Part shown: positions 6,380 to 12,262 of the stretch, one piece after another
Numbering within the stretch: the first letter of the stretch is position 1
How the letters are laid out: each line of letters begins with the position of its first letter
Origin: Roseicyclus sp965662675
Lineage (GTDB): Bacteria; Pseudomonadota; Alphaproteobacteria; Rhodobacterales; Rhodobacteraceae
Direction of reading: 5' to 3'
Assembly (NCBI RefSeq): GCF_965662675.1
Contig: NZ_CBFIIK010000085.1
Coordinates: 1 to 12,262 of the forward strand
DNA: 12,262 nt
The notes under the pieces: model-generated
Database searches by the model: none
Told to the model about the DNA's origin: nothing
What the model saw: the letters and a program-made list of their open reading frames with translations, nothing else
Made by a program: the position numbers and the translations under genes

Positions 6380-7351
6380 CTACCTGACCGTTACGGGGAT
6401 GCAAGGCGCGTTGCGCGCCACCAAGGCCGCGCAAAACCGGCGCGATGCCGCGAGATCCTCGAAGCCATGGGCGCGCAGACGGTAGAACGCCGCGCCGCCA
6501 GAACTTGCCGATTGGATCACCCGCGCGCGGCCTTCGAAATAATCGGGAAATTGCACAAGCAGACGGTCCCATTCGGCCTGCGCAATCTCGGGGCTGTCGA
6601 ATGCACCCAATTGCACAAGGCGCGTACCCTCGGCCAATTCCGCCCCATCCAATTCGCGCACCGCCGCGCCCAGTGGGCCTGCAACCTCGGCCATGCTGGC
6701 GGAGGCAAGGATCGTCGTGGGCCGCACCGGCGGGCGGATCGACAGGCTGACACCCGGAACTGAGGCTGCAATGACCCCCGATGGCGCCGTTGTCCCCTGT
6801 GGCGGCGCCGGTTGCGGCGCGATGCTGACGCCAGCCATCTCGGCGGCTATCGGATCATCGTTTTCGACAAGCGGCGTATCGGCGCCACGCGCCATCAAGA
6901 CATCGATCAACTCTTGGGTCTGGCGCGAGGCGGCTTCCGGCGTAGGGCTGGGCTGATCGATATCGGCGGCAAGCGAGGCCGAACTCATCGCGACGGCGGT
7001 CAATTCAACCGGCGGCGGTGCCAGCACCAAAGTATCGGGCACATCGGCGGCTGCCGCACCCTCGGCAAGGCGGTTAACGGCAAGGCCCTGATGGTCGGCT
7101 TGCGTGCCGCCGGGATCTTCGGGCGCGCTGCGCATCGGCCCTTCGAGCGCGCGGATCACCGGCACCCCCGAGACATCCCGCGACGCCAGTTGAAACGCCC
7201 ACACAGCCATACCAACAACCAAGCCCAGCGACACGAACGCGCCGGCCCAATTCACGATCTGTCCGACCTGCGACATCACGGGCGCTGACGCGCCATGCCC
7301 GTCCGATGCCCCAAAACCGCGATCATCACCGAATGATCCGATGTTTGCCAT
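6380..7351 (-). CDS. SPOR-domain inner-membrane protein
   Basis: Probable envelope protein that binds denuded peptidoglycan glycan strands, usually enriched at the division septum. The product is 323 residues: a short cytoplasmic N-terminus, one hydrophobic membrane helix at about 33-54, a long Ala/Pro-rich low-complexity periplasmic linker (about 60-240), and a C-terminal SPOR domain at about 242-323. The SPOR domain starts GTRLVQLGAFDSPEIAQAEW and ends in the NAPCIPVTVR strand. This topology matches FtsN-like and DedD-like proteins, but SPOR proteins share architecture more than sequence, so I give no gene symbol. The ATG at 7351 is the first in frame. It follows argS after 90 nt and precedes nagZ by 5 nt, linking two peptidoglycan-related genes in one transcription unit. 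Confidence 0.9.
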   Translation of the reverse strand: MANIGSFGDDRGFGASDGHGASAPVMSQVGQIVNWAGAFVSLGLVVGMAVWAFQLASRDVSGVPVIRALEGPMRSAPEDPGGTQADHQGLAVNRLAEGAAAADVPDTLVLAPPPVELTAVAMSSASLAADIDQPSPTPEAASRQTQELIDVLMARGADTPLVENDDPIAAEMAGVSIAPQPAPPQGTTAPSGVIAASVPGVSLSIRPPVRPTTILASASMAEVAGPLGAAVRELDGAELAEGTRLVQLGAFDSPEIAQAEWDRLLVQFPDYFEGRARVIQSASSGGAAFYRLRAHGFEDLAASRRFCAALVARNAPCIPVTVR

Positions 7352-7441
7352 ATCCTGCTACGCCTGCTCTTGGTCCCCGTTTATGCGCCTTTCAGCACCG
7401 GGGTTTGCCTCTACGATCCGGCCGACAGGAGGTCTGATGCC

Positions 7442-9172
7442 TCACATTTTATCGGCAGGCCGCACACCCAAGATACCAAGACCGTTGGAAATAACAATCG
7501 CCACGGCACTGATCATGGCAAATTTCCCACGGCTTGTGGCCGGATCATCCTCCTGCAAGAAACGCAGCGTAGGCGCGCCATTGCCCTTGTTCCACAGCGC
7601 GTGGAAATCGCTGGCCAGCTCGTAGAGGTAAAAGGCGATACGATGGGGCTCATGCGCCTCAGCGGCACTTTCGACCAGCCGCGGCCAATGGGCGAGTTTG
7701 GCCACCAGCGCCAATTCCGCCGGATCGCTGATCGCGGCCAGATCATCGGCACCGCCCGGCACGATCCCGATCTCGGCCCCTTTGCGCAGCACCGATTGGA
7801 CACGCGCATGGGCATATTGCACGTAAAAGACAGGGTTATCCTTGGATTGCTCGCGCACCTTGTCGACATCGAAATCCAAGGGCGCGTCGTTCTTGCGCGT
7901 CAGCATCACGAACCGCGTCACATCCGCGCCTACCATCTCGACCACATCGCGCAAGGTGACGAAGGTTCCAGCGCGCTTGGACATTTTCAGTTCTTGATCG
8001 CCGCGCTTGAGGCGCACCAACTGCATCAGCTTGATATCGAGCGGCACGCGGCTGCCCGACAGCGCCGCGACCGCGGCCTTCATCCGTTTGACATAGCCGC
8101 CGTGATCGGCGCCGAAGATATCGATCAACTCGTCAAAGCCGCGGCTGATCTTGTCGTAGTGATAAGCGATATCAGGGGCGAAATAGGTCCATGCGCCATC
8201 CGATTTCATCACCGGGCGGTCGACATCGTCACCGAAATCGGTCGATTTGAAGAGCGTCTGCTCGCGCGGCTCCCAATCCTCGGGGGTCTTGCCCTTGGGC
8301 GGTTCCAGCACGCCTTCATAGATCAGGCCCTTGCCGCGCAGATCATCGAGCGCCGCTTCGATCCGGCCGGTGCCATAGAGCGACTTCTCGGAGTAGAACA
8401 CATCCATCGCCACGCCAAGCATGGCCAGATCCTCGCGGATCAACTCCAGCATCCGGTCTGTGGCAAAATCGCGGATCGCCGTCAGCCAGACGGCTTCATC
8501 TTTCCCCAAATACGCATCGCCCACCTCGTCCTTGAGCGCTTGACCCACCGCGATCAGGTAATCGCCGGGATAGGTGCCATCGGCAAAGGCGACCTCTTGG
8601 CCATGCGCCTCAAGATAGCGCAGATAGACGGAGCGGGCCAAAACATCGACCTGCGCGCCGCCATCGTTGATATAGTATTCGCGCGTCACATCATGGCCGG
8701 TGAAATCCAGCAGCCGCGCCAAGGCATCGCCGAAAACCGCGCCGCGGGTATGGCCGACGTGCAAAGGGCCCGTCGGATTGGCCGAAACATATTCGACATT
8801 GATCCGCCGCCCGTGGCCCATGTCGGACCGCCCATAGCCCGCGCCTTGTGCAAGGATCGTGGCGATCACGCCCCGCCATGCCTCGGCGGTGAGCCGCAGG
8901 TTGAGAAAACCCGGCCCCGCCACCTCGGCGCTGGCGATGCGCGCATCTTGTGCCAGCTTCTCGGACAAGACGGTCGCGATCTCGCGCGGGTTCATGCCCG
9001 CGGGCTTGGCCAGCACCATCGCCGCATTGGTCGCCATATCGCCATGCGCCGCGTCGCGCGGCGGCTCGACGGCGACGGCGCGCATATCGAGGCCCGCGGG
9101 CAAGCGCCCCTCGGCGCGCATCTCATCGAGCGCGGCAAGAACCGTGGCATGAATATCGGCAAACATCGTCAT
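7442..9172 (-). CDS. argS: Arginyl-tRNA synthetase (ArgS)
   Basis: Class I aminoacyl-tRNA synthetase charging tRNA-Arg. The product is 576 residues, normal for bacterial ArgS. The N-terminal tRNA D-loop-recognition domain covers about 1-110. The HIGH motif appears as HVGH at 138-141 in the context SANPTGPLHVGHTRG. The KMSKS-equivalent is KMSKR at 396-400. The all-helical DALR anticodon-binding domain (YVQYAHARVQSVLRK onward) occupies roughly the last 120 residues. The ATG at 9172 has GAGG 8 nt upstream, so it is preferred over the in-frame ATG at 9166. It lies 83 nt after dgt with a possible promoter of its own in that gap, and 90 nt before the SPOR gene. Confidence 0.98.
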   Translation of the reverse strand: MTMFADIHATVLAALDEMRAEGRLPAGLDMRAVAVEPPRDAAHGDMATNAAMVLAKPAGMNPREIATVLSEKLAQDARIASAEVAGPGFLNLRLTAEAWRGVIATILAQGAGYGRSDMGHGRRINVEYVSANPTGPLHVGHTRGAVFGDALARLLDFTGHDVTREYYINDGGAQVDVLARSVYLRYLEAHGQEVAFADGTYPGDYLIAVGQALKDEVGDAYLGKDEAVWLTAIRDFATDRMLELIREDLAMLGVAMDVFYSEKSLYGTGRIEAALDDLRGKGLIYEGVLEPPKGKTPEDWEPREQTLFKSTDFGDDVDRPVMKSDGAWTYFAPDIAYHYDKISRGFDELIDIFGADHGGYVKRMKAAVAALSGSRVPLDIKLMQLVRLKRGDQELKMSKRAGTFVTLRDVVEMVGADVTRFVMLTRKNDAPLDFDVDKVREQSKDNPVFYVQYAHARVQSVLRKGAEIGIVPGGADDLAAISDPAELALVAKLAHWPRLVESAAEAHEPHRIAFYLYELASDFHALWNKGNGAPTLRFLQEDDPATSRGKFAMISAVAIVISNGLGILGVRPADKM

Positions 9173-9190
9173 TTCCAGATCCTCGGGTCG

Positions 9191-9215
9191 GTTGCCAGCC
9201 TAGTATCACGGCAAC
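9191..9215. repeat. Inverted repeat between dgt and argS
   Basis: GTTGCC (9191-9196) and GGCAAC (9210-9215) form a perfect 6-bp dyad around 13 bases. The candidate argS -10 (9200-9205) sits in its middle, so it could be an operator or only chance; 6-bp arms are short. Confidence 0.3.
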
Positions 9216-9227
9216 GCCAGAGGTCAA
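9200..9227 (-). promoter_or_regulatory. Possible argS promoter
   Basis: On the minus strand TTGACC (9227-9222), five of six matches to the -35 consensus, precedes TACTAG (9205-9200) with a 16-bp spacer. The -10 match is weak. A start near 9193 would give a leader of about 20 nt before the argS ATG at 9172. argS could equally be read from dgt. Confidence 0.35.
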
Positions 9228-9255
9228 TCAGGCGTGGCGCGCAAAGCCCGCTTGC

Positions 9256-10425
9256 TCACCCATAACCACCCTGCCCCACGGCTTGCCCGCCGCAGAATTG
9301 GCTATGGGTCAAAAGCGCGAAACGGTCGGTCATGCCTGAAATATAATCGCATACGATCCGTGCCAAGGCCGTCTCATCGCCCATGATCGCCGCCACATCA
9401 TTGCGCCATTGCTTGGGCAATAGCTCGGGATGGGCCATGAAATGGGGAAAGAGGTCGCGCACCACGCCCGTAACTTCCGCGCGCATCACAACAACCGAGG
9501 GCGCGCGATACATGCGCTCGAACAAAAAGGCGCGGATTACCTTCAGATCTTCGAAAACACCTTGCGAAAACCGAATGATCGGCCGACCCGCCGCGCGGAT
9601 GTCATCGGGGCTGCGCGGATCGAGCGCCGCCAGTTCCGCTTGTGCATAGCCGATCACATCCTCGACCAAGACGCCGAAGAACCGGCGCAGCGCCTCGTGG
9701 CGGCGGCGGTAGTAATTCAGACCGGGATAGGCCGCATCGACCGCGGCAAAGCAACGATCAAGAACGGGGAGGCGCGCCAATTCATCGGTCGAGAACAGCT
9801 CGGCCCTGAGGCCATCATGCAGATCGTGATGGTTATAAGCGATATCATCGGCGATGGCGGCGACCTGCGCCTCGGCGCTGGCATGGGTGGCTAGCTCAAG
9901 ATCATGCAACGCGCAGTATTCGGCCAAGGCCCAAGGCGGCGGTGGCGCCACCGGGCCGTTATGTTTTGCAATCCCTTCAAGGGTTTCCCAACCGAGGTTC
10001 AAGCCGTCGAATTCGGCGTAATGGCGTTCGAGATGGGTGACGATGCGGATCGCCTGGGCATTGTGATCGAAGCCACCGAAAGGGGCCATCAAATCCTGCA
10101 ACGCATCCTCGCCCGTGTGGCCAAAGGGTGGATGGCCCAGATCATGAGCCAGCGCCACGGCCTCGGTCAGATCCTCGTCCAGCCCCAATGCGCGCGCGAT
10201 AGTGCGCGCCACCTGCGCCACTTCGATCGAATGGGTCAGGCGTGTGCGGAAATAATCGCCCTCGTGCTCGACAAAGACTTGCGTCTTGTGCTTGAGGCGG
10301 CGAAAGGCCGAGGCATGGATGATCCGGTCGCGGTCGCGCTGAAAGGGCGAGCGGAAGGTGCTTTCCTCCTCGACCACGCGGCGGCCACGGGTCAGGCGGG
10401 GGTCACAGGCATAGGGCGCACGCAT
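9256..10425 (-). CDS. dgt: Deoxyguanosinetriphosphate triphosphohydrolase-like protein (HD-domain dNTPase)
   Basis: HD-superfamily metalloenzyme that cleaves dNTPs to the deoxynucleoside and triphosphate, influencing dNTP pools. The product is 389 residues from the chosen start. The N-terminal core reads YACDPRLTRGR, then FQRDRDRIIHASAFRRLKHKTQV (28-50) with the ligand histidine in RLTHS (His65), the HD pair in LAHDLGHPPFGHTGE (His94-Asp95), and a further metal-ligand candidate in AAIADDIAYNHHDL. This is the shorter dNTPase type rather than E. coli Dgt, so dGTP specificity is not certain. The frame stays open to 10557, but the ATG at 10425 has GGAAG 6 nt upstream and matches the family start, whereas the ATG at 10464 has no ribosome site. 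It diverges from erpA and precedes argS. Confidence 0.94.
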   Translation of the reverse strand: MRAPYACDPRLTRGRRVVEEESTFRSPFQRDRDRIIHASAFRRLKHKTQVFVEHEGDYFRTRLTHSIEVAQVARTIARALGLDEDLTEAVALAHDLGHPPFGHTGEDALQDLMAPFGGFDHNAQAIRIVTHLERHYAEFDGLNLGWETLEGIAKHNGPVAPPPPWALAEYCALHDLELATHASAEAQVAAIADDIAYNHHDLHDGLRAELFSTDELARLPVLDRCFAAVDAAYPGLNYYRRRHEALRRFFGVLVEDVIGYAQAELAALDPRSPDDIRAAGRPIIRFSQGVFEDLKVIRAFLFERMYRAPSVVVMRAEVTGVVRDLFPHFMAHPELLPKQWRNDVAAIMGDETALARIVCDYISGMTDRFALLTHSQFCGGQAVGQGGYG

Positions 10426-10431
10426 CGGTTG

Positions 10432-10436
10432 CTTCC
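10432..10436 (-). promoter_or_regulatory. Ribosome binding site deciding the dgt start
   Basis: On the minus strand this reads GGAAG, 6 nt before the ATG at 10425. The alternative ATG at 10464 has no comparable sequence. Confidence 0.5.
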
Positions 10437-10441
10437 GGTTC

Positions 10442-10471
10442 TTGTCGGCATCGACTTGGTTCATATATGCT
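10442..10471 (+). promoter_or_regulatory. Possible erpA promoter
   Basis: TTGTCG (10442-10447) and TATGCT (10466-10471), an 18-bp spacer apart, each match four of six consensus bases. An overlapping TATATG gives a 16-bp spacer. It lies in the 86-bp gap between divergent dgt and erpA and would start transcription about 35 nt before the erpA ATG. The gap must also hold the dgt promoter. I saw no clear Iron-Rhodo-box or IscR site. Confidence 0.35.
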
Positions 10472-10511
10472 ATGGACACCGAATGCGACAGCGCCGCGAA
10501 GGACTTCGCCA

Positions 10512-10850
10512 ATGACCCTGACACTGACCCTTCCGCCCAAGGTGACGCCACGCGCATTCGCGCGGCTTGCCGAAATCAACGCCGCAACAGGCGAGGCCAA
10601 GGCGCTGCGCATTGCGGTCGATGGGGGGGGATGTTCCGGTTTTCAGTATGATATCCGCCTCGACGACCCGGCCACAGATGATCTGATCTTGGAAAGCGAC
10701 GGCCAAAAAGTCGTGGTCGATAGCGTCTCTTTGCCTTTCCTTGCCGATGCGGTGATCGATTTCACCGAAGAGTTGATCGGCGCGCGCTTCACCATCGCCA
10801 ACCCCAACGCAACCTCGTCTTGCGGCTGTGGGACATCCTTCTCGATGTAA
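10512..10850 (+). CDS. erpA: A-type iron-sulfur cluster carrier / insertion protein (ErpA/HesB family)
   Basis: Small cytoplasmic carrier that receives Fe-S clusters from the assembly scaffold and delivers them to client proteins. The product is 112 residues. The three invariant cysteines are present: Cys41 in DGGGCSGFQY and Cys104/Cys106 in the C-terminal CGCGTSF motif. The ATG at 10512 follows AAGGA by 8 nt. The frame is open upstream to 10467, but that extension overlaps the promoter region and lacks a ribosome site. No isc or suf genes are nearby, so this is a stand-alone carrier. ErpA, IscA and SufA cannot be separated by sequence alone at this level; ErpA is the most usual name for a stand-alone copy. 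It is followed after 63 nt by xthA, probably on the same transcript. Confidence 0.92.
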   Translation: MTLTLTLPPKVTPRAFARLAEINAATGEAKALRIAVDGGGCSGFQYDIRLDDPATDDLILESDGQKVVVDSVSLPFLADAVIDFTEELIGARFTIANPNATSSCGCGTSFSM

Positions 10851-10858
10851 GCTTGCGC

Positions 10859-10876
10859 CCCATGCCTGTGCATGGG
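10859..10876 (+). repeat. Perfect hairpin after erpA
   Basis: CCCATGC (10859-10865), loop CTGT and GCATGGG (10870-10876) form a perfect 7-bp stem 8 nt past the erpA stop. No T-tract follows, so it is not an ordinary terminator. It buries the upstream ATG at 10872 of the xthA frame, which supports the downstream xthA start at 10914. It may protect the erpA 3' end. Confidence 0.55.
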
Positions 10877-10913
10877 AGACCCGGCAAGACAGAGGGACAT
10901 GACGGGGCAGGCC

Positions 10914-11696
10914 ATGAAAATCGCGACGTTCAACATCAACGGGATCAAGGCGCGCTTCGAGGCATTGAGCGACTGGCTGGACGCGTTCAAGCCCGATGTG
11001 GCACTGCTGCAGGAAATCAAATCCGTCGATGAGGGTTTCCCCCGCGAACATTTCGAGGATTTGGGCTACCGCGTCGAAACACACGGCCAAAAGGGCTTCA
11101 ACGGTGTGGCGATCCTGTCGCGTTTACCGCTTGAGGATGTCAGCCGTGGCCTACCTGGCGACGAGACCGATGAACAAGCCCGCTGGATCGAAGCCACCGT
11201 GATGGGCGACAAGCGCGCGGTGCGGGTTTGTGGGCTCTACCTGCCCAACGGCAACCCCGCGCCGGGGCCGAAATACGAATACAAGCTCGCCTGGATGACC
11301 CGGATGGAGGCGCATGCCCGCACCCTCCTCGCCGATGAGGCGCCGCTGGTGTTGGCGGGCGATTACAACGTCATCCCCCAAGACATCGACGCCGCCCGCC
11401 CCGAAGTCTGGCGCGAGGATGCGCTGGCCTTGCCGCAAAGCCGCGCGGCCTTTCGTCGTTTGCTCAACCTCGGTTTCACCGAAGCGATCCGCACACGCAT
11501 GACCGCCCCCGGCCTTTACAGCTTTTGGGATTATCAGGCCGGCGCATGGGAAAAGAACAACGGCATCCGCATCGACCACCATCTGCTTAGCCCGCAGGCC
11601 GCCGATCTGATGGTCGATTGCGGCATCGAAAAGGCCGTGCGCGGACGCGAAAAACCCTCGGACCACGTCCCCGTCTGGATCGAACTGGACGCCTGA
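10914..11696 (+). CDS. xthA: Exodeoxyribonuclease III (AP endonuclease, XthA)
   Basis: Mg-dependent 3'-5' exonuclease and apurinic/apyrimidinic endonuclease of base-excision repair. The product is 260 residues, typical of the ExoIII family. All catalytic positions are visible: Asn7 in FNINGIKAR, Glu34 in LLQEIKS, Tyr109 in GLYLPNGN, Asp150 and Asn152 in AGDYNVIPQDID, Asp221 in GIRIDHHLLS, and the Asp250-His251 pair in KPSDHVPVW. The frame extends upstream to ATGs at 10872 and 10899. The first is inside a hairpin, and the second has a GAGGG only 2 nt away. The ATG at 10914 gives the canonical MKIATFNING start and has GGGG 6 nt upstream. It lies 63 nt behind erpA on the same strand. Confidence 0.97.
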   Translation: MKIATFNINGIKARFEALSDWLDAFKPDVALLQEIKSVDEGFPREHFEDLGYRVETHGQKGFNGVAILSRLPLEDVSRGLPGDETDEQARWIEATVMGDKRAVRVCGLYLPNGNPAPGPKYEYKLAWMTRMEAHARTLLADEAPLVLAGDYNVIPQDIDAARPEVWREDALALPQSRAAFRRLLNLGFTEAIRTRMTAPGLYSFWDYQAGAWEKNNGIRIDHHLLSPQAADLMVDCGIEKAVRGREKPSDHVPVWIELDA

Positions 11697-11747
11697 GCGA
11701 TCCGGGATAAGGCACGCGGCAACGCCGCCTCACCGATTTTTCGGGCG

Positions 11748-11786
11748 ATGTCATCAAATCATCATCTCCCGTAACACGCCCGTCAC
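11748..11786 (+). promoter_or_regulatory. Pho-box-like phased repeats upstream of ugpB
   Basis: Two pairs of 7-bp half-sites, each with 11-bp periodicity, lie 100-137 bp before ugpB. TGTCATC/CATCATC (11749-11755 and 11760-11766) are separated by AAAT. CCGTAAC/CCGTCAC (11769-11775 and 11780-11786) are separated by ACGC. The classic PhoB box is two CTGTCAT-like 7-mers with a 4-bp spacer. By my count the 18-base match to the E. coli consensus is 12 and 11 positions. E. coli ugp is PhoB-controlled, so the position is sensible, but the matches are degenerate. Confidence 0.3.
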
Positions 11787-11804
11787 AGAGTCACATTAAG
11801 CGCT

Positions 11805-11822
11805 GCGGCCAAGGGTGGCCGC
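11805..11822 (+). repeat. Perfect hairpin upstream of ugpB
   Basis: GCGGCCA (11805-11811), loop AGGG and TGGCCGC (11816-11822) form a perfect 7-bp GC-rich stem about 50 nt ahead of the ugpB ribosome site. No T-tract follows. It could be an operator dyad or a 5'-leader hairpin. It is on the gene side of the Pho-box-like repeats. Confidence 0.5.
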
Positions 11823-11872
11823 GAGGGCTGTCCTTTCATGTCCAGACAGATTGACGCGCCGGGCGACCGGCC

Positions 11873-11879
11873 GGAGGAG
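11873..11879 (+). promoter_or_regulatory. Ribosome binding site of ugpB
   Basis: GGAGGAG, 6 nt before the ATG at 11886, is a strong Shine-Dalgarno sequence and fixes the start. Confidence 0.8.
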
Positions 11880-11885
11880 AGTCCG

Positions 11886-12262
11886 ATGACGTTCAACAAG
11901 ATTGCAGCGGTAAGCACCGTCAGCCTGCTTGCCTTGGGCAGCGCCGCACAGGCCCAGACCCAGATCGATTGGTGGCACGCCATGGGTGGCGAGCTTGGTG
12001 AAAAGACCGAGGCGCTGGCCACCGCTTTCAACGCGGCGCAAAGCGACTTCGTCGTGGTTCCCAGCTATCGCGGCAGCTACACCGAAACGATGACCGGCGC
12101 GATCGCGGCCTTCCGCGCAGGCGAACAGCCCGATATCGTGCAGGTCTTCGAGGTCGGCACAGGCACCATGATGGCCGCCGAGGGCGCGATCGTTCCCGTC
12201 TACCAGCTGATGGCCGATGCAGGCGTCCCCTTTGAACCCGCAGGCTTCTTGCCCGCCGTCGT
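11886..12262 (+). CDS. ugpB: sn-Glycerol-3-phosphate ABC transporter, periplasmic binding protein (UgpB), 5' part only
   Basis: Substrate-binding protein that captures glycerol-3-phosphate and its diesters in the periplasm for the UgpAEC importer. About 125 residues are present and the frame runs off the window without a stop; the family is about 430 residues. The first 24 residues form a Sec signal peptide (MTFNKIAAVSTVSLLALGSA, then AQAQ) with likely cleavage after AQA. The mature start QIDWWHAMGGELGEKTEALA, then YRGSYTETMTGAIAAFRAGE and DIVQVFEVGTGTMMAAEGAI with VPVYQLMADAG, is the recognisable UgpB N-lobe. Specificity for glycerol-3-phosphate rests on this resemblance; other sugar-phosphate binders of the same family are less likely. 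ugpA, ugpE and ugpC would be expected just beyond the window. It lies 189 bp after xthA with its own leader, so it probably starts a new operon. Confidence 0.93.
   Translation, partial: MTFNKIAAVSTVSLLALGSAAQAQTQIDWWHAMGGELGEKTEALATAFNAAQSDFVVVPSYRGSYTETMTGAIAAFRAGEQPDIVQVFEVGTGTMMAAEGAIVPVYQLMADAGVPFEPAGFLPAV

Noticed and set aside
7370..9265. 631-codon open frame antisense to argS
   Set aside because: It spans all of argS, whose HVGH and KMSKR motifs prove the minus strand is coding. The antisense translation is His/Arg/Gln-rich and repetitive, as expected of a shadow frame.
11716..11742. Possible terminator after xthA (GCGGC-AAC-GCCGC followed by TTTTT)
   Set aside because: The stem is only 5 bp with a 3-base loop, and the T-run starts about 9 bases after the stem, so it does not meet the usual geometry.
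1..12262. CRISPR array, mobile element, prophage, toxin-antitoxin or defence system
   Set aside because: No regularly spaced repeats, transposase, integrase or defence-type motif was seen on either strand. All gaps between genes are under 200 bp and the content is core metabolism and housekeeping.

Overview
The window is a high-GC (roughly 60% or more by eye), gene-dense chromosomal segment whose proteins all look alphaproteobacterial, most likely from the Rhodobacterales/Rhodobacteraceae. The evidence is the nnr/glnB-glnA arrangement, the dgt-argS-SPOR-nagZ-scpA-scpB string, and the close match of GlnB, GlnA, ErpA and UgpB to what I remember of that group. I see no rRNA, tRNA, CRISPR array, insertion sequence, phage gene or integration scar. 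The longest stretch without a gene is about 190 bp, upstream of ugpB. This is core-genome territory, not an accessory island.

Layout. (1) 1-1527, minus: bifunctional NAD(P)H-hydrate epimerase/dehydratase, with its extreme C-terminus cut by the window edge. (2) 1675-3495, plus: glnB (PII protein) and glnA (type I glutamine synthetase), divergent from nnr and ended by a strong intrinsic terminator. (3) 3576-3767, minus: an unrecognised 63-residue basic protein, convergent with glnA. (4) 3866-10425, minus: dgt, argS, a SPOR-domain membrane protein, nagZ, scpA and scpB. The last four are tightly packed (5-nt gap, 8-bp overlap, zero gap) and end in an intrinsic terminator directly after scpB. (5) 10512-11696, plus: erpA (A-type Fe-S carrier) and xthA (exonuclease III), divergent from dgt. 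(6) 11886-12262, plus: the start of ugpB, a glycerol-3-phosphate ABC-transporter binding protein, cut by the window end.

How the genes work together. GlnB and GlnA are the classic nitrogen-sensing pair: GlnB carries the uridylylation Tyr51 and GlnA the adenylylation Tyr397. The minus-strand cluster combines peptidoglycan-linked functions (SPOR, NagZ) with the kleisin and winged-helix partners of SMC (ScpA, ScpB), so cell-wall turnover and chromosome segregation genes probably share transcripts. Dgt and XthA act on nucleotides and DNA. Nnr repairs hydrated nicotinamide cofactors, and ErpA supplies Fe-S clusters.

I did not find a new biological system here. The points most worth a second look are small: Pho-box-like phased repeats upstream of ugpB, the unknown 63-residue protein at the end of the scp cluster, several perfect hairpins between genes, and a dyad centred on a possible argS promoter. 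Very long antisense open frames over glnA, argS and scpAB are explained by codon bias and were rejected.
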